Source: Bugula neritina
Taxonomy: Eukaryota > Bryozoa > Gymnolaemata > Cheilostomatida > Bugulidae
DNA: 64,000 bases
Assembly (NCBI GenBank): GCA_964035545.1
Contig: OZ037765.1
Span: forward strand, 13,014,698-13,078,697
Direction: 5' to 3'
Position numbers and translations under genes: made by a program. Shown here piece by piece: positions 36,791 through 50,600 of this stretch (position 1 is its first letter; every line of letters begins with the position of its first letter). The notes under the pieces were generated by a model. It had not been told where the DNA came from. It did not search any database and saw nothing but the letters and a program-made list of their open reading frames with translations.

Positions 36791-39764
36791 AAATCATTAA
36801 CAAAAATCAAAATAAATTGACATAAACAAATAGCAGAAACTCTGGATATGATCTGTCATTGTAACAATTTAACATGTCGAAGATAGAAGATGCAGAAGAC
36901 GTTTTACTTTACCCAAGCAGCAGCAGCAATTAAACTGGTAGAAAAGCTTTCAAAAGTTGATTTTTTGTAATTCGTTCTTAAAGAAGTTAAAGTAATGATA
37001 TGAGGACATAAGAAAATACTGGGTATAGTTGAGCATAACCAACTTGTTAGCCCTATAAAGTTATGTTAACACATTTTATAACAATAGCAAATTAGAATGA
37101 ATTGAATTTCTCATAACTATATATTTACAGTCAATGCCTAAAATAGGTTGCTTACTTCTTCCCTCAAAGAGAAGTCAAATGACTCAAGTTTCTGTAGTTA
37201 AGAATAACGTAATAGTTCTATCAAAGCAAATAAAGTTCTGCTCAACTGCTAAGCAAATATGACACATGAATGTCTCCAGTGAGCAGCTGCGGCATATGAA
37301 CCTTCTACAGATATTGTGTATCATCATATGAGGTTTTATTCTGAAGATGACCAATGTATGATGACAGCTTAAATATTTTCTCCTAGTGACATCTTCAGAG
37401 TGTAGATCCTTTTTTAATAAACACCTGTTGTAAAACTTGTCCTCAACAGGGGCTTCACCTTACTTGACTGTGACCAATTAAAACCAACAGTATTTCATGA
37501 TGTACTTGTTTTGTTTATGACTTTATGTGATTATCTTTAACAAGGCAATTTTGTAAACGTAAAATGTAGTCATGTTTTATGTTGCAATCCAGTTTACTAT
37601 TGCCTTGCGTGGAATACTGTTCTTTCTATTAAATAAGTTTTGCTGGCTATTCTTGAACTACTCTTTGTTTATTACTGAATAATTGAAATTAAAAACCTAG
37701 TTGTGACATATATAATTTAAAGTTTTACTTTACTTTTTAATGTCAACATGAATATAATATTAGTACAACTTAATAATAATGGCAAATGGCAAATGCTCAA
37801 AGTAAAATAAGGGTTTGATGCTTGCACTAGTACTTACTGTGAAGATTAATATGCTACAGCAATGAACGGGTCCGTGTTTTCTAATTACTCTTCTGTAGCA
37901 ATATTCTTTGCACACTTGTGAAACTAACAAGTACACACAGGCTAAGTACATTAATTAATTAATTAACTCGCTTACAATATTTGGTTTACTTTTATTGAAA
38001 TAAAACATGGTTTTGTCTATAATTGAAATAAGAAAACAGGGAAACAGTTGTATATTATAATATGCAACATATAACAAATAATAAAAAGTTAATTGTGAAA
38101 TGAAAAATATGTCAATAAATAAAATATCCAGCCCTTAACAATGTTTTGTCAACATTTGAAAGTTGGTGCATCAGTAAAGATAGTCAGATGGCCTAGCAGT
38201 TATGTTTTTCTCTACAAATGCAATTTAGACACATTTAACTGTGAGAAACTGAGAAACTATAAAACTATTTTCCATCCTACACTAATCAACATTCCTTCAG
38301 CAGCACTGTTGCTTTTGTGTCACAGAGTAGAGATCATAAGGGATGGATTAATAAAACAGTGAGCATTACCCAACAAAGAAATAATCATTTAAGCTCAAGT
38401 CAGTGCAATATTTCAAGCTGTAGCCAAGTCTGCTTCAAATCATCATGATTAAATTATGTTATTTATACAACGGTGCTTCTTTGCTGAACCTTGAAATAGT
38501 AGGTGCTATGCCAATAGTCACAAGCATTGTCATCAGCTAAACTAATTCAGCCTAATTAGCTTAAATTAACATTAAACTGTTTGCTTTTCTAACAACTTTT
38601 GTGAAAGAGCAAAAATTAAAATACTAGGTCTCTGCTCTCGAAGAATAGCAATTGATTTGCTATTACCGCATGTTAATTCAAGCAGCTATTGCTAATAGTT
38701 TCACTATTTGTGAACATATTTCAGTACAAAGGAGTTGCAGTTTATCAATATTCTTATTCAATACATAGAAATAATGACTGCAGATTAGGCATTTGAGTTT
38801 AACAAAACAGCTTTCATTTCAGACTGTGAAATGCTGATTGCAATTCTACCTATTCATACTCTGGCAGCTTTGAGTTGGATAACGTTGAACTGCCACTGAA
38901 GGCTATTGCATCTCTGGGTGGATTGTATATAATACATTTCAAGTTTCAACTGTTATAATACAAAGCATAGTATTTATGCCAAGTAAGTACTTAATAACTA
39001 ATCTTTGCTATCTAAAAACCTCCATTAGTTCAAAACTGTTCACATTTCGATTTCTTAGTCTAAGGTTCTAAAGTCTAAGCAATAACCAAAATGTCGTCTT
39101 ATAATAGAAATTAATACAACCTTGCTTACTTTAATTTTCTAATGTATGGATGCTAAGAAACATCATGAGATGCTATCTTTCCATTTCAGTTATTATCTAC
39201 TCTTACCTCACTGCAAGCTTATGTTCTGATTAGACCCTTGGTTTTATGCTGCTCTGTTTTCACACTGTAATATTATCACACTCACCATTTATCAATGCAT
39301 TAGCCAGCAGATGCCGGTTTGTTGGTTTGTTGGTTGGGTACAAAGTGTATCAAGCTTTTTTTCACAAAAAGAAAACATTCCATTATTATACCTACAGACT
39401 AATATTTGCTAAAATACTATGTACAACAGTACTGTAAGCTACACGCATATGCGTTTAAAATATACAGCACCAATTGGTCACCCTATAGTTGAAAACAAAC
39501 TAATGGATGTTTCATGCTGCTCTCACTATAAGTTAGTCAATGTTGTGTTGACTTTTTCAAGTGCCTCTTGTCTATTAGCTTGTTTCTAAGCAGCAGCAGC
39601 AGCTATAGAATATCTTATCTGAACTTCATCAGGGATAAGAAATTTGAACTGCAGCAGCCAGTGTAGTAGAGCTGCTCTGCAACGATTCAGCTGTATAGTT
39701 ATTTACCTAGGTATGAATACGATATGATTTTATGTTACTTTATTCTCAGATAACACTAAAAAGT

Positions 39765-42700
39765 ATGGGGAATAAAGATAGAAATAAGAAAAAGAGAAAG
39801 CCAATATCATTTCCGAATTTACCTAGAACTCACAGCAAAAGTAAAGGTAAGAGCTCCCTTTTTATCTTTTCCTACTTGCAAGGGCAATAAATTAATAGCA
39901 GAACATTGCACTAAGTGAAGCGCAATATAGTAACTTGAAACTATACTTTTTTGGATATAAAATATGGGAGGGGAATCTTTTAATAAAAGTTTACACAAAA
40001 CATTTCAACAATTTTTCTTCAAACATATTAGCCCAGCAAAAAAATAGTCGTCTTGACACAAATAGTTCAAATTTCGTAGAAAAAGATTTTCTTTTGCAAT
40101 TCATCAGCTCACCTAAACAGTTTATTTGCTGATATAAAGCATGTTTTTGAGCCGTGTGGTAACTAAAACACTATGCATTACATGTGTTTTAAATAAAGAA
40201 AATTTGCTAGGGTAATATATGGCTAATGTGTTGATGTTGTATGCGATACCATATTTATAGTAATATAACTGTTAATTGCATAAGATATGCTCAGCTGTGG
40301 TTGCTGCTTAAGACACGGAGCTGCCGAAAATTTGCTGCAAGATTTTTATACTACAAATAGGAATTAGTTGTAAAGGTTTGACTCTATAGAAATGGATACA
40401 ATGGCTTATATAGATGATCTATTTCAGCATTATCATGTCAATAATCAGTGGCATTTCTCATATAGTTGGGTGCTCACATCAATAATCTATTATAATTCAG
40501 AGAGAGAAAAGAGGAGAGGTGATACGTATGATTATGTAGAGAAACACGATGACTATGGATTTTTAGGTTCACAAAAATGTCAGACAACAAAAAGATCCGA
40601 GAATCATCACACTGGCAAGGTGACATCTTTATTATGTATTTATTTGCTCTACTAGATTGAACTTCACTGCTTACATAATGCACTAACGTCAACACTGCCA
40701 ATCTTTGTTTGCTCCAAACACTCCTTTAACTTTACAAATCTGTATATATTTTGAGCTCTAAAAGTATATAGCTGTGTAATCATTCTAATCAGGTTTACCA
40801 CCCTAGCTATTGATTATTAATTATAAGTTGTAAAGATTCTGACTAGAATTGATACATTTTCTATATACAGAGGTAATTTTCCAGCAGCTGTATGCATTGA
40901 GATGTGGCAGCTTATTTAATCAATATCAATTTCTACATAGCACTGCTGTATTGCATGCAAAGTACGTTAAAACTTGTGATTGAGACAGGTAGACAGCTGT
41001 ATTGTACTACAGGAAAGAATCAATTGATTAGAGATCTATTTCTGTTGCAAAATAAATTCTCAGTGCAAATAACACTCATACAGAGCATATAGGATCACTG
41101 TACATAGCCCTACTTACTTTAGTTAGTGAAATATAATATATTCTTATATCTTAGTCTATGTACAATAAGTTTAAAGAGGCCTATTGAACCATTCTTTTAA
41201 CACAATTAGTGTCAGGGTTCTAATATTTTGGCTGCCTTCCAAAATTGCTGTTGTATAACTATTGTGTGATTTCACTTGTCGGCTATTGTGCTGACAACCA
41301 CTGACAGGTAAAATTGATGCTATGTGAATCATCATAATATTTTTTTAAGTTTCACATAACAATTAAATTAGCATTTGTAAACTTAGGTCTTGCATAAAAA
41401 TTATGATTGGTTGAATTATAAATTTCTTATATCTCTTTAGAGCATTGGCAGCAAACAAAGGCAACGTCATATTGCTCAGGAGTATGATCCTATTGGTCCA
41501 CACAACAACCTAACTAAATCCATCCTTAAACAACCAGGATCTACGAAACATGCTCATCAAAATCACCACATTGAAGCAAAAACAATGGAATTTTACCCAA
41601 AAGTTGCTGAAAGACAATCACGGAGCACAAGTAGGCCAGCATGTTTGTTAAGATCTTCTGGCCAAAAAAGCATTGACAGAAATGGCAGACCTAAGGCTGA
41701 TCGAAGTCGGTCGAAGTCTAGAGACATTGTTGCATTGTACACTACTCAAGCATTACCAAGATCCAGGTCAAGTACACCGGCTGGGTCCTTGCGTAGTTAT
41801 CTTTATACTCCAACCCCATCCAACAATGAGCAAGTTGAAAGTAGGTCTAGATCTTGTACACCAGCTAGGTCGTTACTAAATTCCAATTCTATTGGTCACA
41901 TGAACACGTCTTCATGCAACCTTGCCACATCTGGATCTACAACTCCAGTGTACGGATACACTGCACCAACCTCTCGATCAAAGAGAGCTGTGTCAGTCTG
42001 CAGTTTCAGATCTACTACCTCAGCAATTAGTAACAGTTTCTCATCAACCAGAAGAGCAAGGAGCGAAACCAGGTGTAATGGTGATTTAATATCTCTAACA
42101 AGTAATTTATCTGCGCAAAGCAGAGCCTTGAGTACTAGTGAAATAGCCTCTCAAAATTTAGAACTTTGGATGAATACTACTTCAAAATCTCAAAAGTCGA
42201 GTTTCAAGAAAAAAGCAGAGAAATCAAAGCCTGAATCTTTTGTCACATTGCTGGAGATGGATGAGAAAAAGAATGGAGCCATTGAAAAGCAGCTAAATAA
42301 TTCCAATAGCCTTAATCCAGCAAACATAAAAATGATGATGATTGCAGGCTATGCTCCTTCTGATAGTTGGGAGTCTGAAGATGAAGTTGAAGTAAAAGCT
42401 GGTACTATTATTACTGGTCTTTACAAACAAAATGAATGGCTTTTAGTAGCACTAGCAAATGGCCGCACAGGTTATGTCCCGTTTGCCTATACAAAACCAA
42501 TTAAAGTCACTCCATTAAATCGTTCTAGTAACAAGATTGCTGTAAACGAAAATCCAAAAATTAACACGCATCCCTCAAAACTAATCAATTCAAATGTAAC
42601 CAGCATTTTGAAAAAACCAAAACCGAATCAAACACCAGCTTTGAGCCAGACCCAAAACTATGAGCGAGCTACACAACGTCCTGATAGAGATAGCCTTTCT

Positions 42701-43516
42701 TCAAGCAACAGTATGCTTGTAGAAGAGCTACTTTGTGCTCAATATGCCGCTATTCCTCGACCATCACACCAGCAAACACATTTTGCAGATTGCCTAATAG
42801 TTGACAGTGATTACAAAACTGATGAATTGAGAGCATATTGCAGCGATAGTGGCATCAGTGAGCCAAACAGCAATCACAGTGATGACGTAGATCTTCGTAC
42901 TTCCTTAACAAACACAACCCAAAGTTTGCAACATCAAAACCGTGAAATAAGGAATATGTCTTCCGTTAACTTTTTACATGAACCCCACAACAGGTTTACT
43001 CTAACAGACAATAGTATAAATAAATCAAATGTTTTTGCTTCTCAACACAGAAGAGAACACAGCAACTTAGATACAAAGGATAGCATGAGCTTCTTGCCAC
43101 TTGGTCTGTTGGGAGAAAGGCTTCAATCAAGGACTGCAACACCACAATTTGAAAGAAGTGGTATAATGGCTGAATATGAACGGCCAGTGTATAGCAATAT
43201 TCCTGAGGATATGAAGCAGAGAGCCCAGTCTTCTTCCCAGTTTATACCAAAAGAACTGAAACCTGAAATTCCCAAAGATTACAATGGACCACGAGTTAGG
43301 GTCATTTATGATTATGTTGGAGAAAATGAAGATGATGTCAACGTGCAGGCAGGTGAAGTAGTCACACTTCTTAATGATGAAGACATTGAGTGGATCTGGG
43401 TTATGCGAAAAGATGGCTGTGAAGGTTTTATGCCCAGGGAATATATGTTACCTATAAATGTATGTAAGCCTCAATATGTGCCTCCCAATAAAAGTTCTCT
43501 AATTGTTTCATTATAA
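39765..43516 (+). CDS. SH3-domain adaptor protein, Dlish/Vamana-like
   Basis: Three exons, 39765-39846, 40567-40619 and 41441-43516, join in phase to 2211 nt (736 aa). The N-terminus MGNKDRNKKKRKPISFPNLP is strongly basic. Residues to about 340 are Ser/Arg-rich, low complexity (repeated RSRSxTPA and RSKS units) and likely disordered and phosphorylated. SH3 domain 1 is at about 343-400 (GYAPSDSWESEDEVEVKAGT, then NEWLLVALANGRTGYVPFAY). A C-terminal SH3 domain is at about 661-720 (VRVIYDYVGENEDDVNVQAG, EWIWVMRKDGCEGFMPREYM). The pattern DExEVKxG..L..xNxW..V....GxxGFIPFxY, followed by a last SH3 with ENDxxVxxGEFVxxLN.ED.xWxWxMRxDGxEGFxP, resembles insect Dlish/Vamana, an SH3 adaptor binding Dachs and Fat/Dachsous pathway proteins. 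That assignment is from memory and moderate. Exon 1 has no in-frame stop upstream of the ATG, so an extra coding exon is possible. AATAAA occurs at 43996-44001. Confidence 0.85.
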
Positions 43517-43995
43517 GATAGAATTGCAGCCTTTTAAATAGATTTTCGCATTCTATTTGTAAATGATTCACATGTACTTCCAACCTATATTTTATATTTC
43601 ATTATTGCAAGCTGTCCTGTCACAATATATTGTACATGTAATGAGGTGTACTTAGCTATTGATAGAAAATAACATTCCAGTTGTTCATTGCTGCTGCTAT
43701 TCATATTTCACTGAGTCTGTGTGGCAAAACAAACATGTGATATTTTTCCAATTGCATAACACAATTATGCTTTAATGAATTAGCTAATTGTTTATTAAAT
43801 TTCCATTTACTATTAATTGAGCTTGTAAAATTTTCTATTATATAGTGCATATGCTAAGATAGCAAATCCAATCAATTTTTAACTGAAAAATGTATGTGCA
43901 TAATTTTTTAACATCAATAGGTTTAATCATCAGCAAAGCAACAACATGTTGTAGACTATAACTAATAAATATATTATGATGTAACTTCATGTCAC

Positions 43996-44001
43996 AATAA
44001 A
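43996..44001 (+). terminator. SH3 gene poly(A) signal
   Basis: AATAAA 480 bases after the stop codon of the SH3-domain gene. No earlier canonical AATAAA was noticed in the 3' region. Motif-based. Confidence 0.5.
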
Positions 44002-45362
44002 ATCATTCTAATATATATAACTTGTGTCTCACTTCTTCACTAATTCATATATAGAAGTTGTATAAATAAATATTACTCAGAAATTTAAGTTAACCAAACA
44101 AAATCATTTTACTTTTTTGAGAAATTGCACAACTATTTCAGAAGTTTAAAACTATGTAAACCTTCTAAATCTAGTAATGCGTGATAGTTCAGGAATGTGC
44201 ATAAAGAACATAATATTGGAGCAATTACGAATTTTGAGATAAAAATTAACAAGCTGCATGTATTTATGTACCATGCTACTATCAAAATCTTGGAAACTGA
44301 AAATCCAGTATATAAAGTTATATTTGGAGTTGTCATGCCTTTCAATTTTAACTTTCAAATTTATTTGCATGCTTCATCTTGAAAAATAGTATTAATTTGT
44401 TTGTAGTGAATTGGCCTTTAATGCATTGCTACGTCCCCAGTAGTCACATAACTTGAGTACATATTGATGTGTCAAGTACATATAGATGTATCAAATATAA
44501 TATTTCAGTCAGATTCGGTTAAAGGCAATTCAGAGCAACAACATGAGAATTTCATTCGTATAGAAATTACAATTAGTTAATTGAGTTGTGCAAATTGGAA
44601 TACCAGCCTGTTTAGACTAAGATCTACAACTAAAGACTGGCACATTTATTAGCACCAATGCAGGTTTATAAAGATAGGATTATATATCTAATAGACAATA
44701 ATTTTCTCCAATACTTTTATTATGAGGGACTGGTGGTGGTCTGGTGCTATCTATAGACACACAGTCCTCAGTCCACTTAAAACCGACTAGATGATTTTAC
44801 AGATATGGAGACTTCAAACACATGACTTACAAATACTAGCTCATGAAAATTAGTCTGCATGCGTTATAGGTAACAGGCACTTCATATTTTAGCATATAAT
44901 TTGTTTGAATTTTATAAATATCAAAATAAATATTATTTATAGTGTACTATGTAAAAAATTCACAAGATATTTCATGCAGTTATATTTGTTTATATTCAAA
45001 CAGTAACACAATTAGCTGCATGCTCTACCATAAATTTAATAATTCAAATTAAATTACTAAAATTTGAAAGCTTAATAATTTTGTTGACAACTGCTAATAA
45101 ATTACACAAAAACAATGGTTATCACTTACCAAATGCTTTATGAGCTTTTTAAAAAGTTTGGCATATTTTGTTACATTTTAATACTATACTCGTTATTACC
45201 AATATAGTTTTGAAAATTTTAGACCAACAGTATTAACAGTATGAAAGGTGAAAGGATTGGTGTGGCAGCTATGTACACATGTGAGAGTCTCCCATCCATT
45301 TTTCTAGCTTTGATCTTTCTCGTATATCTAAAATGCAATCAAAATACACACTGTACACAGTT

Positions 45363-45374
45363 TAACACACACAC

Positions 45375-45405
<31 letters not shown>

Positions 45406-45600
45406 ACACACGCGCGCACACACGCACGCACGCACACACACACACCACGCACACACCACGCACACACACCACGCGCACACACCACGCACACACACCACGC
45501 GCACACACCACGCACACACACCACGCACATACACCACGCACACACACCACGCACACACACACACACACCACACACACACACACACACACACCACACACAT
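45363..45600. repeat. CA-rich microsatellite with CCACGCACACA higher-order unit
   Basis: About 240 bases of almost pure CA/CG dinucleotides. The middle (about 45440-45555) is organised in repeats of roughly 14-16 bases, CCACGCACACACA and CCACGCGCACACA; the outer parts are plain (CA)n. Long open frames on both strands here are artefacts of the dinucleotide. Alternating purine-pyrimidine tracts of this kind can adopt Z-DNA. Confidence 0.9.
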
Positions 45601-46304
45601 TATTTTAATGTGGAGAGCCTTAATTATACTAAAAGGTGACTCTAAATCAAATAAACAATTACCATGGAGTAAAGGATACACAAGGCCGAACAGCTTTTAT
45701 TCATGGAAAGACAACCCTGCAGTTGTTGAATATCTAACTTCTAACAGGCACTTCCTTTACTGAAATACCATCTCGCAGTATGTACAACTACTACAACTAT
45801 TATAACTTAAATCCTTGCTGTTCATGTTAACAGTGGCTTGCGTAAGAAGGAGTTGTCTTATCTTTTAGATTTGCGCGCTATAGTTCCGTAAAATGCAGCG
45901 ACCAGGGCGGTCAAGAACCCAAACGCAGACTAGGTCTGAATATCTTCAAAGCAACAGTTTGATATGCCATGACAGCTCATCCCACTGAGCTGGTTAATAA
46001 TTATTGAGTTCATTGGCTCATCCTGTTACTTTTGCTAGTTTTCGCGAAATTTTGTACTAAATTTAGTTAGCACCAGGCTAGTAACTACAGCTACTACTAG
46101 CAGTTATGTCATTATCATGGTCGTACTAAAGTCTCTTGCAAAGCTTTAATTATCGCAATATGCATTTTTTTATTAGTCTTATTGCTTATGTAATTGTATA
46201 AATACAATGGATTTTCAATCTTGTAATGTTGTAAAGTTATTTACTTTTACTTTCAGTTTTACTCTTTGAGTCTTAGTTTTTGTCAAACTCGACCGCAATC
46301 GCCA

Positions 46305-46395
46305 ATCACTATTACTATTACTATTAGTATTAGTATTACTATTAGTATTACTATAACTATTAGTACTACTTTTAATATTACTAATACTATTAGTT
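46305..46395. repeat. Degenerate ATTACT/ATTAGT hexamer array
   Basis: Tandem ATTACT and ATTAGT units, the reverse complement of the arrays at 200-285 and 34047-34215, with TTTTACTTTCAGTTTTAC just upstream. Open frames in this stretch are repeats of Ile-Thr-Ile-Ser and are not genes. Confidence 0.7.
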
Positions 46396-46611
46396 ATACT
46401 TATACTCAATCTCATACTCATAGTTATAGTAACAGTATCACAATTGAATTTAATGAATTCAATTTGAATTACTAGCAAAGTCAAAGGCAAATAGTCATAT
46501 TGAGATATTCAAATATTAAATAATGAAAATGAAATATATTTATAATAATAATTTCTTGCAAACAAAAATAAAATTAAATTTATAGGTATTAGTTTGACAT
46601 TTAGTTTTGCT

Positions 46612-46760
46612 CTTAGTATTACTATTACTATTAAATTCAATTACTATGTCTATTACTATTACTATTAGCATTAGTGTTACTGTAAGTGTGTTAGTATTAC
46701 TATAACTTATTAGTATAATACTGTTGAATTAAGTATTAGTATAACTATATGTATAAGTAT
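46612..46760. repeat. Second degenerate TATTACTATTA array
   Basis: Imperfect ATTACT/ATTAGT units with TAAGTGTG and TATAAC variants, more decayed than the array 250 bases to the left. Same family. Confidence 0.55.
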
Positions 46761-47292
46761 TACCATGGTTACCATTTAAACTTAAAGTTGGTGTTATAAT
46801 AATTATAATTAAATTATATTTATTGTAATTATTATTAATAATTAATATCATTTACAATTTAGGGTAGCATTCAATTCAATTTCGCTATCAATGCGATCTA
46901 TGAAATTGAATATCACTTATTTAATGCTGGTATCGGCATAAATATTTGTATTCATCCTTATAATTATATTGATATTTGGTACTTGGTCTTATTCTTAGAC
47001 TTATAATTGTGATACCTCTCTGGCTAGATTTTGAGGCAGCTGGGGTAACTTTGTTGAAATTAATATATTTGTTGGCCTCAGTTAGATGCTAGCGTTTGGA
47101 AGTTAGGTAGCAATTGATGTTTGCTTTTTAGTAGGATGTAAATAATAAATTAAATGTGTAGCGCATTAATGATAAAAACTTATTCGTGGTAGTATTAATG
47201 TTAAACTTGTTTATCAACTTAATTTTCATTATCAAATGAAGTTAGTAAAATTAGCAATGACCACTTAGAAATGCAACAGTCACAGGGCCAAT

Positions 47293-47636
47293 TGTAGTAG
47301 TTTTGTGGGTGATAGAATGAAATCAGGCAGAGAACATAACTCCTTGTTATAGAAGAGACAAGAGAGAGAGAGGTTGCCGTGTGCTTGCAGTACTTTATTG
47401 TAGCAGTGAGAAGTATCCAGTGTGAGCTCCAGTCCGCAAGTGACTGAAGCTCTAAAATGCGTGTCCTTTTATACTAGTAGAACAAAGGACTTCTAGAACC
47501 TTTCACTGACAGCGGGCCGATGTTCGGCAGGGGATGCCGATTTCGTCATGTCGGTAACCGACACTGGGGATATCGGTAACCGACATTCGGTTTGCCTGCA
47601 TCCACCTGCCGAAATCGGTCCAACTGTCGGTTTACA
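47293..47636 (-). mobile_element. Candidate LTR (retrotransposon), minus strand
   Basis: Read on the minus strand, the 344 bases start TGTAAACC and end CTACTACA. A GC-rich U3 with repeated TCGGTTACCGA palindromes (47549-47563, 47573-47583) is followed by TATAAAAG (47466-47473), a CAGT initiator-like site about 30 bases on, and AATAAAG (47394-47399) before a CTCTCTCTCTTG tract. Just beyond the end, ATTGGCCCTGTGAC resembles, imperfectly, the primer-binding site of Gypsy-type elements. No internal coding sequence follows, so it is a solo LTR or a truncated element. No target duplication could be set. Confidence 0.55.
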
Positions 47637-50600
47637 TGAATCAACAAAAATGAACCCAACCAAGTGTATGCGTATTGTAACTTGTAATTGGGGGAAAGGG
47701 GATTAACTATTTACTATGCTGAAAGCTCAACAGTAGCCATAGTGTTTAAGGTATTAGAAAGTTACGCTACATAATTAGCTATGATTACAGTATTTAGAAA
47801 AATAGCCATAAGTAATGTGTCAAGGGGGATAACTCTTAATATTTACCACACAATAACCATCATACCCACGGAGACAATTTCATAATTCTTCTTGAGTGAA
47901 CTGTTTTTAAAGATTTTCTACAGATTGCCAGGATTAACAAACTAGGACTAACCATAGTTTTATTGCAAAGTTCCGCTATACATAGGTGTAGTTAAATTAA
48001 TTTATTTGTTGAGAAATATATCAATATGTAATAAAAATAGCTAATACTCTAGTTTTAATAATGGTAAGATGCTTTTGAATATCAATGGAATCCACAATAT
48101 TTAAGTATTTTATATGTTGCTTTTATTTTAAAAAATTCCCATCTCGAGGTTGCATGTTATTCCAATTTTCGAGAAAGTAGCTCTATATAAACTATAATAG
48201 TTCATGTCAATTTGTACTAGATGGTTTCAGTTTAAGTACTATTAGATTGTATTAAATATATGATATTAATATTATATGTACTGGAAGGGAAGAGTATGCT
48301 TCAAAAATCATTCACTACCTACCTTGGTTTGAAATCCTTATGAAATATAATAGTAGCTACTGACAAATCTAAAAAACCCGATGCAGTTAGGTATTGCAGA
48401 ATTTGATATTTCTACTATTCCAGCGTTTTTGGCACTTCATTACTCATATTAATAAGTTTACACTGCTCAGAATATTTTTTTTTTATGTAAGCTAGCTTAG
48501 ATTATTGGTTGCATAAATATCAATTTGGTGGCGTAGCTAAGTTCCGTTTTAGAATTACTAAGATGGCTTATTTAAGTTTGCTACAAAAAACAGTTCCCCT
48601 GAGTTTTGATACAGACTATTCTCAATTGAAATACACAGTGTTATGTTTAATACAAGTTTTTTTATTGAAATTTTAGAATGCAATTGAGATTCAAAAGTTT
48701 TCTGAGAGTTTTAAAACTGTTTACAGTTTACATTTTTATAGTTAGACTTTATACTTAGAAATGGACACTTTAACTGTAGCTGAAAACTCAAGTGATTGGG
48801 TTGTACGTAAAGCTTGTAACTTCTGGAATGGCTTGAGCACTCTGCTTTGAATTTGAGTACCTTTTAAATACACTCTGGTAGAAGTATAACCAGTTTCTTT
48901 CACTGTGAAATTATGAGCCATGACACTTTGTTTTCTGCTGACATGGGATAAATTCTAGTAGGGTTGCTGTATACAGGTTGAGTTATATGTGTATATATGA
49001 CTAATGCTACCCTGCGGAGTGGCATTATTTTTGCCTATAAGCTCCTGTTATATACAGACAAATGTTGTAATAAAACAACTTGAAGTGCTGAATAAGTTGT
49101 TACTAGCTAATGCAACTTTTTTATTTCATGATAGCTGTGTTATATTACCATCAGCTATGCTTCATTTTGCATTTCCAGCTAATGCAATTTTGTTCATACT
49201 AGTATTATTCTTCACTCCATAGCCTGATGAATTTTTTTTATTTTAATTTAGCTAATTTCACAACCCTAAGCTGTAACTGGCCCAGAGTAGTTTTAATTTA
49301 CTTCCTGCACTACTGTTTTCTAATATGCCATATAATTATTTGCATTGCAACATCTTAGGTGTACTGGAACTTCTGAAACTTATAATATTCTGATTTTATT
49401 AGTAAAAGGTAGCAAGGTGTGTGAAAATCAATAAAGATTAATATATTAAACTTCCATTATAACTGAAAAACCTCTTGTTGAGTTTCAATTTCTGCAACAT
49501 TTTACCCTGATTATTGTATTTAGCTATATCAGGTTTTTATTGACTTCTATGAACGAACAAAAGCTGAAAATCTAATTTTGCTATTATTTATTAGATTATT
49601 CTTATTTTTTCGGATCTTAAACTTTAATAACAGTTATAGAAAAAGCAACTGCAAAGTATAGTTAAGTTCATTATAATATTATGGTATTTACGATGAAGGA
49701 TATTTGGCTTGCTAGGATTTCCTAAATATTGCTCAAAAATTGCTCACTATTTATACGCTGAAAAATATCAACAGGTCAAAAATATGAAAAATGCCTTGAA
49801 TATTGTTTTTATTTAGTTTCACTGTTTCCTAGTTGACTTTTGTAACTGTATTGTTATATTTTCAGTTGCAAGGTGACAATGGGTTGGACTTGATGAGCTC
49901 TAACAGACTTCTATTGGGACAAGTTTTTATGAAAGGTGAGATTATCTTTGCTCTGGGGTGCTGTCTCTGTTCCTTTGCTAGGCTTGTATCTAAATGCAGT
50001 CAATTTCACAATTATTAATTGTACTACCTAACTTTTTAAGGAAAAACACACTCCTAAACTAGTTATATAAAGAAGAATATCAGTATAAAATAAGCTTAAG
50101 GAAAGTATCTTCTTTAGAAGGTGGAGCTTGTAGGTTACTTAGGTGCTACGGTGGTAGCAAGTAATATTTCACTCAAATTTAAATTAGGCTACACTTATTT
50201 GACATAATTATTTGAAACTAACGATTTACTGCTACAAATTTTCATATATAATGGTAAAAAGTCCGAGATTTTGATGCAAAATGATTTAAAAGAAGTTATG
50301 TACTATAAACCATGGTGGTTGCAATTGATGACACTTCAAAATCTGCAAGCAGCACCAAGCAACAAAGAAGTCTGAAAGTCTAAAAATACAAGTACCCTTT
50401 ATAATAATGCAGTAACAGAATATCATGCTTATTTGGTAACTTGAGTTTCTCAAACATTTAGTTTAAAGCCTAAAGTAACTCTGCTTCCAACTGTTAACAT
50501 TTGTTTTTTAATTTTCATTCAGTATTTATACCATAAAAACAAAGTCTGAGAAATAGGAGAGTAGGACTGCCCAAAATTACATACTTTTGTATGAATGATA

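Larger units (their letters stand above)
31518..39764. other. Gene-poor region between transglutaminase and SH3 gene
   Basis: The two flanking genes diverge, so both promoters should lie here. Apart from the LINE, SINE, TIR transposon, low-complexity arrays and the weak transposon end listed separately, 35900-39740 shows only AT-rich sequence and no exon I can support. The first (UTR) exon of the SH3 gene should lie left of the CAG at 39747-39749. Confidence 0.5.

Noticed and set aside
40392-40655. 87-residue plus-strand frame starting MDTMAYIDD
   Set aside because: Only its last 17 or so codons (40567-40619) are used, as exon 2 of the SH3 gene after a TTTTAG acceptor; the rest is intron.
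45241-45681. Long open frames on both strands over the CA satellite
   Set aside because: They encode only His-Thr or Cys-Val repeats produced by the dinucleotide tract.
46215-46490. Ser/Asn/Thr and Ile/Thr repeat frames
   Set aside because: Translations of the degenerate hexamer array.
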